From Engraulis encrasicolus (taxonomy: Eukaryota; Chordata; Actinopteri; Clupeiformes; Engraulidae), in NCBI RefSeq assembly GCF_034702125.1, contig NC_085861.1:4141645-4205644 (forward strand): 64,000 nucleotides of DNA, read 5' to 3'. Numbering within the stretch: the first letter of the stretch is position 1; each line of letters starts with the position of its first letter. Below are positions 55,924 through 64,000 of this stretch, one piece after another. Under the pieces are notes generated by a model, which saw only the letters and a list, made by a program, of their open reading frames with translations, searched no databases and was not told the origin of the DNA. The position numbers and the translations under genes were made by a program.

Positions 55924-55925
55924 AC
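55793..55925. repeat. (CA)n microsatellite
   Basis: About 130 bp, with a pure CA run of over 60 bp immediately next to the 3' end of the R4-type LINE. Confidence 0.97.
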
Positions 55926-56124
55926 ATTTGATTAATTTTATTTGGACCCAAGAGACAAACAATAAGGTAGAAGATCCAAATATTTTGGAATTAGCTATTG
56001 ACAGGCTGGCAGATTTTAAAAGACTTACACACTTACTTATGCCAGCATCGTTGTTAAACACCAAAATTAAACACCATTCAAGGATAAACAAAACATCTTC
56101 GTCTCCATATTTGCATGCTACCTA

Positions 56125-56640
56125 TTATAGCTGACACAGAGCAACATTTTGTCCCGCAATCTGCAGCCCTCTGACAACATTCTTATGTATGTGGCCTAAA
56201 CTACCAAAAATCAGGACTATTAATTTGCATTGATATCCAAGCTGGAGGATGCGTTCCTGTAATGGTTGGTATTTCAGTAGCTTGGAATAATAGCAGGTGT
56301 CCATGTAAAAATCAAAACAGCACGCAACCTCAATAATAAGCACAGAATTATCTGAAGTGTTTACCATTACAATGTCTGGAGTATTTGGGATGCTTTTAAA
56401 ATAGTCATTATCAACATCATGGTTATGGTTAAACCAGTCCATTTTCACAGTATTGTGTAGGAAAAAATTGCAGTCATATCCAAGGTTAATGTTTTTCAAG
56501 TCTTTTGCAACCAGACTGACAAGGCGGTCGTGCCTGGCCACATACTGTCCTTTGTAATAATGGCATCCATTTAGAATGTGGGCTACAGTTTCATTCTCGT
56601 GACCATTTGTATGCCATATGCAATTTGGGTTGAATTGTGA
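56125..56640 (-). pseudogene. R4-type restriction-like endonuclease
   Basis: A knuckle-like segment (NCIWHTNGHENETVAHILNGC) leads into ARHDRLVSLVAKDL. Then TPDIVMVN and LIIEVACCFDFYMDTC give the PD...E core, followed by Lys and Tyr in SKLLKYQPL and a conserved LGYQCKLIVLIFGSLGHIHK segment. The reading frame is open for 139 codons but starts internally. It makes the target nick in intact elements. Confidence 0.8.
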
Positions 56641-56761
56641 GGGGTTGTTGCCAAATTGTATCTAGTTGGGAGGCATTGTAGTCTTGCTTTGAGTGCAAAA
56701 ATGAGGATTTCTTCTGATATGGACTTGTTTTTTAGGACAGAATGTGATACTAACTGGTCAG

Positions 56762-56934
56762 TGTTGTGTACCTACTTTTGCTCGGCATTCGGTAGATACA
56801 TTTCAGAATTAAATCTTATCAATAAGCACGCTCCATAACACGCGTCTGCTCGTCTGCTTGCTTTATTGGAACAGAGTGTACTCCTTCCGGTACATCCCAT
56901 AATACCATACCTAGCGGTAACCTGGGACACGACA
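56762..56934 (-). repeat. Ty3 element 3' LTR
   Basis: Read on the minus strand: TGTCGTGTCCC to ACACAACA, with AATAAAG as polyadenylation signal near its middle. Confidence 0.93.
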
Positions 56935-56945
56935 TCCCCCCTTTA
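56935..56945 (-). other. Polypurine tract
   Basis: AAAGGGGGGA on the minus strand directly before the 3' LTR; primes plus-strand synthesis. Confidence 0.85.
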
Positions 56946-57417
56946 CTTGGAATTAAACTTTTCGTTTACAACAACGGTAAAATTCAAACTTAGGATCACC
57001 TTGTGTTCCATTCATTACTTCATGTCAACAGTAACCATATCTGAATTCTTAAACTGTTTCCTTAACATAAACATTTACCACATCAGCATCTCATCAGTAG
57101 ATTTCCTTAAACAAAAACATTAGTCCATTCTTGTGGTCCTTGTAGTTCCTGTAAAACAAATGCATTTTCTTCCAGAAAATTAAATCATAAAAGATTACTT
57201 CATTTCCCTTAACTGAAACTGTTAACCTTCTGTCACATATCAGAATATTCATTTTCCATTAACTGAAACTGAGTTATCTTTTATCACACATCAGAAATCA
57301 TAAACAGTGTGAGATGAACATTTTTGTTTTCAACACATGAACAATGGTGAGATATTCTTTTTTTTCCTTCACGACTCACCCCCTTCTTTTTTTTTTTTTA
57401 AACTCATGTCCACTTAG

Positions 57418-60400
57418 TCACTCACAAACATAATCAGAGAGCTTCTTGGGTGCTATCCTGGCTCTTTGTGGTCTCACAGGTGTGTCTGGCTGTGTCTGTG
57501 TGTGCAAGTCAGTTTCTGTGTGTGGAGTCGGAGCAGCAGCAGGCAACTGCTTGTCTTCCATTGCTGCCTCACTGGGACCGATGCTCTCAGCTCCGCTGGT
57601 TTCTTCCTGTTCGGTGTGTGTGTCTTGTCTCAGTCTTTCGTATTTCTTCACAAAGGTGGTGTTCCTTGCGTATTGTGCTCCAGCTGGTGATTGCACAACA
57701 ACTTTGTTTCCTGTTTTGCTGATGATTTTGTGTGGTGTTGCATTGAATGTTGTTGTCAGTTTGTCAGTTTTGTCCTGTCTGACGAGAACAGTGTCACCAA
57801 CACTGACCTCTGAGTGTCGTGCTCCTCTGGTTGTGTCTGCATACACTTTGCTCTTTGCCTTTTGCTCAGAGTCACGATCACATACCTCCTGGTCTGTGTG
57901 AGTCTCGATGAGTTCAGGCAGTTTTCCTCGAATCTTTCGATTGAAGAGCAGTTCTGCTGGGCTTTTGCCAGTTGTGGTGTGGGTAATCCCACGGTACACA
58001 GTCACATACTTTCTCAGTTCTTTTTTCCAGTCCAGTCCATCTGACTGAGCTATTCTGATTCTTTTCATCAGTGACGCATTCTGACGCTCAACCTCCCCGT
58101 TGGCCTGAGCGTACTTGGGTGTTGTTTTCACATGTGTGATGCCATTCTCCTCACAGAACAGTTTGAATTGCTCTGACTTGAATTGCGGACCGTTGTCAGA
58201 TCGGCAGGTGACTGGCTGTCCATGTCTACTGAAGATTGTCTCCATGCTGTCTATCACCTTGTCTGTTGTGGTTGAAGTCAGGATGTCATATTCGTAGTAA
58301 CGGCTGAAGTAGTCCACTACGACCAAGATGGAGTGGTTGGATGGGAGAGGTCCCAGAAGGTCGACTGCGACGTCTCGCCACGGTCCATCAGGTAGCGGTG
58401 TGGGTCTCAGCGGTTCTGGTGGGTCAGGCTTGGCCACGATTTGACAGCCGTGGCAGGCCTTGCAGTGTCTTTCGGCTGCTCTGTCCATTCCTGGCCACCA
58501 CACTTTTGTTCTGAGGTGCTGCTTGGTTCCCACTATTCCTAAATGTCCTTCGTGGGCCAGTGCAAGAGCCCTTGCTCGCAGCGCCTGTGGCAACACGATG
58601 CGTGTGCCTCTCAGAACCAGGAAACCTATGGTGCATAGCTCATTTGCCACTACTGCATACTGTTTGCATTTTTCAAAATGTCCAGTGTCAATCGCTCTGC
58701 GTAACTCACGTAGCTCTGTGTCAGAGGCAGATGCTTCCTCCACTTCTCTGGTGGTGAGTGCTTTTGGGGTTGCATTCACTGCGACAAACCTCACGTACTC
58801 GTCAGCTCCATGCTCGTGTTGCACTCCCCTCCCTTCGCTGGTGAGAAGTCGTGACAGCGGATCAGCAATGTTGTTTTTTCCTGCGATGTGGACCACTTTG
58901 AAGTCATACGGCTGCAGCCTGAGGACCCAGCGTTCTATGCGTGCGCATGGCTTGGAACGTGGCCCGTATATCACCTCCAATGGCTTGTGGTCGGTGACCA
59001 GATCAAACTTTCTCCCATAGAGGTACGGATGCAGTCTCTCACAGGCCCACACTAGACCTAGTGCCTCTCTTTCTGTTTGGGAGTATTTGCGCTCGCAGAG
59101 TGTTAGGCTGCGGCTTACGTAGCATACAGGAACTCTAATTCCCTTCTGATTTTGGACCAGTACTGCGCCTAATCCCACAGGGCTTGCGTCCACTATTACA
59201 CATGTTTTAGCATCTTTGTCAAAGTAAGCTAGTGTTGCGGCTCTAGCTAGCTCTGCTTTCAGGTTACTGAATGCTTGTTTCTGCTCTGGGCCAAATTTGA
59301 ATGGTGTGTCTTTTCTTGTTAAGCGCCTCAGTGGCTCAGACAGGGTTGCAAACTGAGGGATAAATCGGCTACTGTAACCTACTAGCCCCAGGAAACTACG
59401 CACCTCCGTGGCGGTCTCCGGTTCTCTTGCTTCAGTCACAGCGCGCACTCTCTCCTCTGTCGGCCCGATTCCTTTCTCTGACAGCAGGATGCCCATGAAG
59501 ATCAGTCTGTCCATGTTGAACTGGCATTTTCCTGGGTTCAGAGTTAGCCCGCTTTCTCTGAGCCTGGCCATGACTGCGTGCAGTCGTTGATCATGTGTCT
59601 CCTGGTCAGCGGCGTGGATGATGACATCGTCAGAGATGTTCTCCACCCCTTCGATCCCGGTCAGTGCGCTGGCGATCTCGTGTTGGTATTGCTCGCTGGC
59701 GGATGAGACACCAAAGAGCAGTCTTTTGTATCTGTACACGCCATTGTGCACTGCAAATGTGGTGATCTCACGTGACTCTGGGGTCAATTCGAGTTGGTGG
59801 TAACCCCATTTCAGGTCTAGCTTGCTGAATATGGTCGAGCCGTTCATGCCTTGGAGTAGCTCGTCCACAGTGGGGATTGGAAAGCGTTCCCTCACTATCG
59901 CCTCATTTGCCCGCCTCATGTCAAGACACAGGCGAACATCATTTCCCGGTTTTGGGACTATCACCACCGGGTTCACCCATGGGGTGGGGCCATTGACAGG
60001 TTCAATAATGTCCAAGTTCATCAACTCCTTAATCCTGTTCTCCACTGCCCCCCTGAGGTTGAATGGTATGCGCCTAAGTGGCTGGGCTACAGGTCTCACA
60101 TCTGGATTGATGTGCAATTTGACCTGTCGTGTTTTCAACTTTCCTACTCCCTTGAACACTTCGGGATACTGCTGCTGGAGTGTGTGCTTAAGGTCAGTCA
60201 CAGCAGAGATGTTGGCGCCTATTCTCAACACCCCCAGGCGTGTCGCCGTTTCCCTTCCCAGCAGTGGTTCACCGTTTCCCTTGATGACGATGAATTCAGC
60301 CTGTTCAGTTTTGTTCCCAATGGAGATGTCACATGTAAACTCGCCCTTGACTACAAGTGGCTCGCTGGAGGAATAGGAATAGAGCCTCCTTTCTGTCTTA

Positions 60401-61422
60401 GGGACATAGGAGTGGCACTTAATGTGTCCTGCTTTCAAATTTTCCCATGCATTTTCCCCCATCACGTTGCTTGTAGCCCCGGAGTCTACCAGCATTTTCA
60501 CATTCACTCCCCCAACACAGAATGAAAGTCTTTCTGGCATGTCACCATCATTTACAACAAAAGCAAAGTCATTTCTTGCATTTTCGGTTTCGACGCTGTT
60601 TACAGTCTGTCTATTTTTCAAGTTCTTGGTGCAGCACACTTTTGCATAGTGATCTTTCCAGTGGCACTTGTTGCACGTCTGCCCACGTGCAGGGCATTTC
60701 GGATCTCGACCCATGTGGTCGCTATTGCCGCATCGGTAGCATTTTCCATCATTTTTATTATAGTCTTTGGATTGCTTCCCTTTTGCATTCCAACTTACTT
60801 GTTTTCCCCTTTTTCCTTTCGAGGAAACGTGATTGACCGTCTCGGCGGTCGCTTTCGATGCACCTGACATGGCGGACATTTGCTCCTCGATGGTCTCACA
60901 CTGTGCCGCCGTTTCCAAAGCACTTGCTAACGTCAGTCCACGTCCCACTTCTAGCAATTTTCTCCTCACATATTCGGACGTTCCTCTACTCAAAATTGCA
61001 TCCCTGATTTGGTTATCAGAATCGCCACCATAGCCACAGTCTTTCACAACTTGTCGTAGGCGAGTAGCAAACTGTTGCACGGTCTCACCTGGCTTCTGGT
61101 GCAGTTTTTGGAACTCGTGCCTGGCTAACGCAGTGTTCACTTGAGGTACGAAGTACTCGTTCAATGCATCGACAGCTTCCTTGTAGTCCGTTGGACCACC
61201 GGTACCTTGTAGAGTTGAGAAGATGTCTTGCACGTCAGGTCCAGCTAGATGCAGAAGAAGTGCACGTCGTCTTTGCTGTGTAGCCACTGGGGTATTTTCT
61301 CCCAAGATGAGCCCTTTTCCGTCGGCGAATAGCTCGAACGATGTTAGCCACCGCTTCCATCTCGTGCCTAGCGTCGCTGGCTCGGTGTAGCATGCGAAGT
61401 GCTGAATCCCGGATTTCTCCAT
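57418..61422 (-). CDS. pol: Ty3-type Gag-Pol polyprotein
   Basis: 1334 codons without a stop. Gag capsid-like region about 1-180, two zinc knuckles (Cys228-Cys231-His236-Cys243 with one extra spacer residue, and Cys250-Cys253-His258-Cys263), protease DSGATS with Asp313, reverse transcriptase about 435-640 with LDLKWGYHQ (Asp536) and ISDDV (Asp598, Asp599), RNase H about 735-860 (Asp744, Asp811), integrase with an HHCC finger (His957/His960, Cys990, Cys993) and catalytic Asp1021, Asp1076, Glu1112 in DX35E spacing. The C-terminal tail is Gln/Pro/Thr-rich with no chromodomain. All key residues are present, so the frame could be functional. Motif C has Ser where many Ty3 elements have another residue before DD. 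Confidence 0.96.
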   Translation of the reverse strand: MEKSGIQHFACYTEPATLGTRWKRWLTSFELFADGKGLILGENTPVATQQRRRALLLHLAGPDVQDIFSTLQGTGGPTDYKEAVDALNEYFVPQVNTALARHEFQKLHQKPGETVQQFATRLRQVVKDCGYGGDSDNQIRDAILSRGTSEYVRRKLLEVGRGLTLASALETAAQCETIEEQMSAMSGASKATAETVNHVSSKGKRGKQVSWNAKGKQSKDYNKNDGKCYRCGNSDHMGRDPKCPARGQTCNKCHWKDHYAKVCCTKNLKNRQTVNSVETENARNDFAFVVNDGDMPERLSFCVGGVNVKMLVDSGATSNVMGENAWENLKAGHIKCHSYVPKTERRLYSYSSSEPLVVKGEFTCDISIGNKTEQAEFIVIKGNGEPLLGRETATRLGVLRIGANISAVTDLKHTLQQQYPEVFKGVGKLKTRQVKLHINPDVRPVAQPLRRIPFNLRGAVENRIKELMNLDIIEPVNGPTPWVNPVVIVPKPGNDVRLCLDMRRANEAIVRERFPIPTVDELLQGMNGSTIFSKLDLKWGYHQLELTPESREITTFAVHNGVYRYKRLLFGVSSASEQYQHEIASALTGIEGVENISDDVIIHAADQETHDQRLHAVMARLRESGLTLNPGKCQFNMDRLIFMGILLSEKGIGPTEERVRAVTEAREPETATEVRSFLGLVGYSSRFIPQFATLSEPLRRLTRKDTPFKFGPEQKQAFSNLKAELARAATLAYFDKDAKTCVIVDASPVGLGAVLVQNQKGIRVPVCYVSRSLTLCERKYSQTEREALGLVWACERLHPYLYGRKFDLVTDHKPLEVIYGPRSKPCARIERWVLRLQPYDFKVVHIAGKNNIADPLSRLLTSEGRGVQHEHGADEYVRFVAVNATPKALTTREVEEASASDTELRELRRAIDTGHFEKCKQYAVVANELCTIGFLVLRGTRIVLPQALRARALALAHEGHLGIVGTKQHLRTKVWWPGMDRAAERHCKACHGCQIVAKPDPPEPLRPTPLPDGPWRDVAVDLLGPLPSNHSILVVVDYFSRYYEYDILTSTTTDKVIDSMETIFSRHGQPVTCRSDNGPQFKSEQFKLFCEENGITHVKTTPKYAQANGEVERQNASLMKRIRIAQSDGLDWKKELRKYVTVYRGITHTTTGKSPAELLFNRKIRGKLPELIETHTDQEVCDRDSEQKAKSKVYADTTRGARHSEVSVGDTVLVRQDKTDKLTTTFNATPHKIISKTGNKVVVQSPAGAQYARNTTFVKKYERLRQDTHTEQEETSGAESIGPSEAAMEDKQLPAAAPTPHTETDLHTQTQPDTPVRPQRARIAPKKLSDYVCE

Positions 61423-61471
61423 AGTTCACTAAACTAACTAAACTGTCAGATTTAAATATCTATCGCATTTT

Positions 61472-61486
61472 CACTCCTCGTCACCA
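61472..61486 (-). other. Primer binding site, tRNA-Ser type
   Basis: TGGTGACGAGGA one base inside the 5' LTR. It is complementary to the 3' end of a tRNA-Ser(GCT), recalled as ending CCTCGTCGCCA, with one position as a G-U pair. Confidence 0.7.
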
Positions 61487-61487
61487 A

Positions 61488-61658
61488 TGTTGTACCTACT
61501 TTTGCTCTGCATTCGGTAGATACAATTCAGAATTTAATCTTATGAATAAGCATGCTCCATAACACACGTCTGCTCGTTTGCTTGCTTTATTAGAACAGAG
61601 TGTACTCCTTCCGGTACATCCCATAATATCATACCTAGCGGTAACCTGGGACATGACA
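61488..61658 (-). repeat. Ty3 element 5' LTR
   Basis: Minus strand TGTCATGTCCC to GTACAACA. About 6 percent different from the 3' LTR. Confidence 0.93.
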
Positions 61659-61663
61659 GTCAG

Positions 61664-62330
61664 CAGATTGAAGGTGCGCTAACTTCCCCTGTAATTTTAG
61701 ACTTTTCCAATGTTGCACACTTTGTTCTTGTTTGTGATGTACAGTAGGAGGGAATGTCTAATGTTCTTTAAAAAAACTCACCAGGGTGGATATCTGATGA
61801 TTAGATACGACGTCTTCTAGCGCTACGGCTGTTCCATCGGGTCCCAACCAGTTGAGTTCTACTCCTGTGCGTTGGCAAAGGTCGTTTGGATCAATCCAGT
61901 CAGAGCGCACGACAAATCCCGCCGCCTTGATGTCCAATTTTCCGTTTTGTTTTAGTCTGAACCCGAGGAACTGGGGCTCATTTGGGGAGGCAGCAGGTAT
62001 TTTGTGTCGCTGTAGATGTAGGAGAAGCGATTCACGTGACAGCTGACTGCTGGGTCGTTGTTGTTCAACATGTTGATCAGATGGGCAATCCTAACAGAGG
62101 TGTAAAGCCATTCAATATTTGGGACGCCTGACCTCCAATTCTGCACGGTTGGTGAATAATGTCTTGTGTAGTATGACTGTTAAGTCCACGCCATTTTCTC
62201 ACTAGTCTCACCGTTTCATTATTTAACATGGTCAGCGTCTGCTGTGCGATGTGGACGTTAGGGAGAAGGTGCTGGATTTTAGCCACGGCTATGACACTAA
62301 TTGCTTCAATTTTCAACATGATGGGGAGGG
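61664..62330 (-). pseudogene. R4-type LINE, RT C-terminal part
   Basis: Fragments KWRGLNSHTTQDIIHQP and NIEWLYTSVRIAHLINMLNN, in two frames, match the region between RT and zinc knuckle of R4-type LINEs. The RT catalytic core is not in the window, so the copy is 5'-truncated. Confidence 0.75.
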
Positions 62331-62349
62331 GAGAAGACGCACGCATGCA

Positions 62350-63592
62350 CGCACACACACACATACACTCTAGGCCACATAAAATATGTGCACCGTTGCT
62401 TTGTTGCAATCTCTTTCATCTGTGAAAAACCTGTTAGGCCAAACCTGTTTCACCTCAGTGCTGCAGTGAAGCAATGTGTGCATGTAGTCAATATGATGCA
62501 TGTAAACAGTATGTATATGAGGTGACAACAACAACAGCCTAATGTGCTTCAGTTAGTTAGCATTCTTGTTTAGTTAGCATTCAAGTCTTTCCTCATTCTC
62601 TCAATCACCTGTTATCAGGAGCTGTTAAAGGTAGAGATGCACTGGATCCAAGATCCGGTTCCGGATCCGGTAAGATGATAGGGTTTCTCACAGGGTCCAC
62701 GTCCGGCAGGATCTTAAGCAGTGGATCCGGTATCCGGTAGGATCCTAAAAATAAGGATCTGGTGCATCTCTAGTTTTTACGTAGCCTGATGGAGTAGTAG
62801 AGGTAGTGTTGCCACATGTCCAGGTTTTTCCTGGATTGTCCCGGTTTTTATGGTCTGTCCCGGTAAATTCCTGGACTGTCCAGATTTTTTATGATGCACA
62901 GCATCATATTAACCCATTGAAATAAACACATATCATTGATGATTCGTGCTCGCGCAGGTTAAATGCGGGGTACCACAAGGAAGTTGTTTGGGCCCGTTAA
63001 TGTTCTCCATCTTCACCAATGACCTTCCATTTACTATAAAAGATGCCAATGTTGCAATGTATGCAGATGGCACAACAGTGTATGGCATCTGCCAAATACA
63101 CATCAGCTCTCACAGAGGCATTAACGCCTTACCGCAGCGCTATGGCTCTCTATAATGTCATAGAAATGTTGTTATGATGTAGTTAAGCATTTTCAGCAAG
63201 TGAATAGGGTAGTCGGCGACCCCATCTGCAGTAAGAGGCTACACTCAGCTCTATCAAATTTTGATAGATCTGAAATGTCAAATCTGAATGTCAAATGTAT
63301 GGCCAATATCCAAGGGCGTAGGTTTCGTCTGAGCTTTGGTAGGGACAACTTCACCCCCCACCGTAACGTCCCATCACTCTGTTGCAAGCGGCAACATGGC
63401 CCGTCACTCGTCATAGCTCTGAATAAAAAGCGGTTATCTCTCATGTCATAAAGAACAACCAGTTTAAAATGTTTTTAAAATGAATGCTACCACTTTGTAA
63501 TGAGCTATATTGAAATATAAACTAATGAATGTAGATTTTCGATAGGCCTACATTAAAATAATATGACAAAAATTGGTAGGGACAATTTTATG
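62350..63592. repeat. Duplicated 5'-flank block, copy 4 continued
   Basis: Collinear with 1825-3460 but lacking the 504-bp MITE. It includes the GGATCCGG element (62632-62773) and the RT relic. Confidence 0.78.
62957..63125 (+). pseudogene. Non-LTR RT fragment
   Basis: CGVPQGSCLGPLMFSIFTND then AMYADGTTVY; the second catalytic Asp is Gly, as in the other copies. Confidence 0.7.
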
Positions 63593-63815
63593 TCCTCAAC
63601 TCTACTCTACTCTACTCTCTAGTACTCAACTCTACTCTACTGTAGGCCTACTCTACTCAAGTCTACTGTACTTTACTGTACCGTACTGTACTCCACTGTA
63701 CTACTGTACTGTACTCTACCCTACTGTACTCTACTGTACTGTACTCTACTGTACTCTACTGTACTCTACTGTACTCTACTGTACTGTACTTTACTGTACT
63801 CTACTCTACTCTACT
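63593..63815. repeat. (TACTS)n satellite without LINE
   Basis: Matches the start of the array at 5166 (shared CTGTAGGCCTACTCTACTCA) and represents the uninterrupted form of the LINE target. Confidence 0.95.
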
Positions 63816-63821
63816 CTAGAC

Positions 63822-64000
63822 CAGTGTTTCCCAACCTTTTTTGACTCGCGTACCCCCTAAGCCTTTTTGTTGTACCATGAGTACCCCCTATCTCATGCTC
63901 TCTATATATTCCTTTATCCCAGTATGACTATACTCTATTCAATTGTCATCATCACATTTTTCCGCGTACCCCCTGAGGTGTACTCAAGTACCCCTAGAGG
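63822..64000. mobile_element. hAT-type MITE, cut by the window end
   Basis: Starts CAGTGTTTCCCAACC like 54286, but with a different length and further GTACCCCC repeats. The right end is outside the window. Confidence 0.8.

Larger units (their letters stand above)
56762..61658 (-). mobile_element. Complete Ty3-type LTR retrotransposon (mag-like)
   Basis: 4.9 kb with LTRs of 173 and 171 bp, GTCAG target duplication on both sides (56757-56761, 61659-61663), a primer site next to the 5' LTR, a polypurine tract next to the 3' LTR and one intact gag-pol frame. LTRs differ at 10 positions plus a 2-bp gap. Serine-type primer site, gag-pol in one frame and no chromodomain suggest the mag group. Inserted in the R4-type LINE. 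Confidence 0.95.
55926..62345 (-). mobile_element. R4/Rex6-like RLE LINE, 5'-truncated, split by LTR element
   Basis: On the minus strand the coding order is the RT C-terminal region (62330-61664), then after the Ty3 insertion a zinc knuckle and restriction-like endonuclease (56640-56125), and a 3' UTR ending ATAAAATTAATCAAA against (TG)n. The other end also abuts CA repeat. Frames are broken by stops and shifts. The sequence resembles the R4/Dong/Rex6 group known from fish. Confidence 0.82.

Noticed and set aside
58460..59020. Plus-strand frames of up to 186 codons at 57446-61033
   Set aside because: They lie antisense to the intact Ty3 gag-pol and have no recognisable domain.

Overview
The window looks like animal, almost certainly teleost fish, genomic DNA. 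Genes are split into short exons with GT-AG borders. Most of the sequence is repeats of kinds typical of fish genomes: several LINE lineages (including two with a restriction-like endonuclease), Penelope-like elements, a Ty3-type LTR element, many small hAT-like and other TIR elements, and long GA, CA and pentanucleotide microsatellites. There is no bacterial-type operon, CRISPR array or rRNA.

Host genes. Two tandem copies of an MS4A-family (four-transmembrane) gene lie on the minus strand: copy 1 at about 13.6-25.0 kb and copy 2 at about 28.3-43.9 kb. They match exon for exon and also through most introns. Copy 1 reads as an intact protein of about 234 residues if one optional exon is skipped. 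Copy 2 has exon 4 split by a 4.35-kb insertion. A block carrying the same 5' untranslated exon occurs four times (near 475, 24981, 43861 and 53809), so the tandem array extends left of the window. The 53.8-kb block faces not an MS4A body but a Ly6/uPAR-type (three-finger) gene on the minus strand at 47.15-51.2 kb, with a signal-peptide exon, two LU-domain exon pairs and a GPI-type tail.

Mobile regions. From 5.2 to 13.1 kb an R2/NeSL-type LINE sits inside a (TACTS)n satellite. It is itself split, exactly in its zinc knuckle, by a 4.83-kb inverted-repeat (foldback) insertion that carries two head-to-head copies of a Penelope-like GIY-YIG nuclease gene and a hammerhead-ribozyme motif. From 55.9 to 62.3 kb an R4/Rex6-like LINE lies in a (CA)n tract and is split by a complete Ty3 element with intact 1334-codon gag-pol, paired LTRs, tRNA-Ser-type primer site, polypurine tract and 5-bp target duplication. 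Smaller TIR elements with clear 8- or 9-bp target duplications fill the introns.

The most unusual theme is a set of hammerhead-ribozyme-like motifs at 9.1, 16.0, 20.2, 22.8 and 44.5 kb. Two lie just downstream of Penelope GIY-YIG reading frames. The other three lie in short palindromes that have no coding sequence left. All calls come from reading the sequence; no database search was run.
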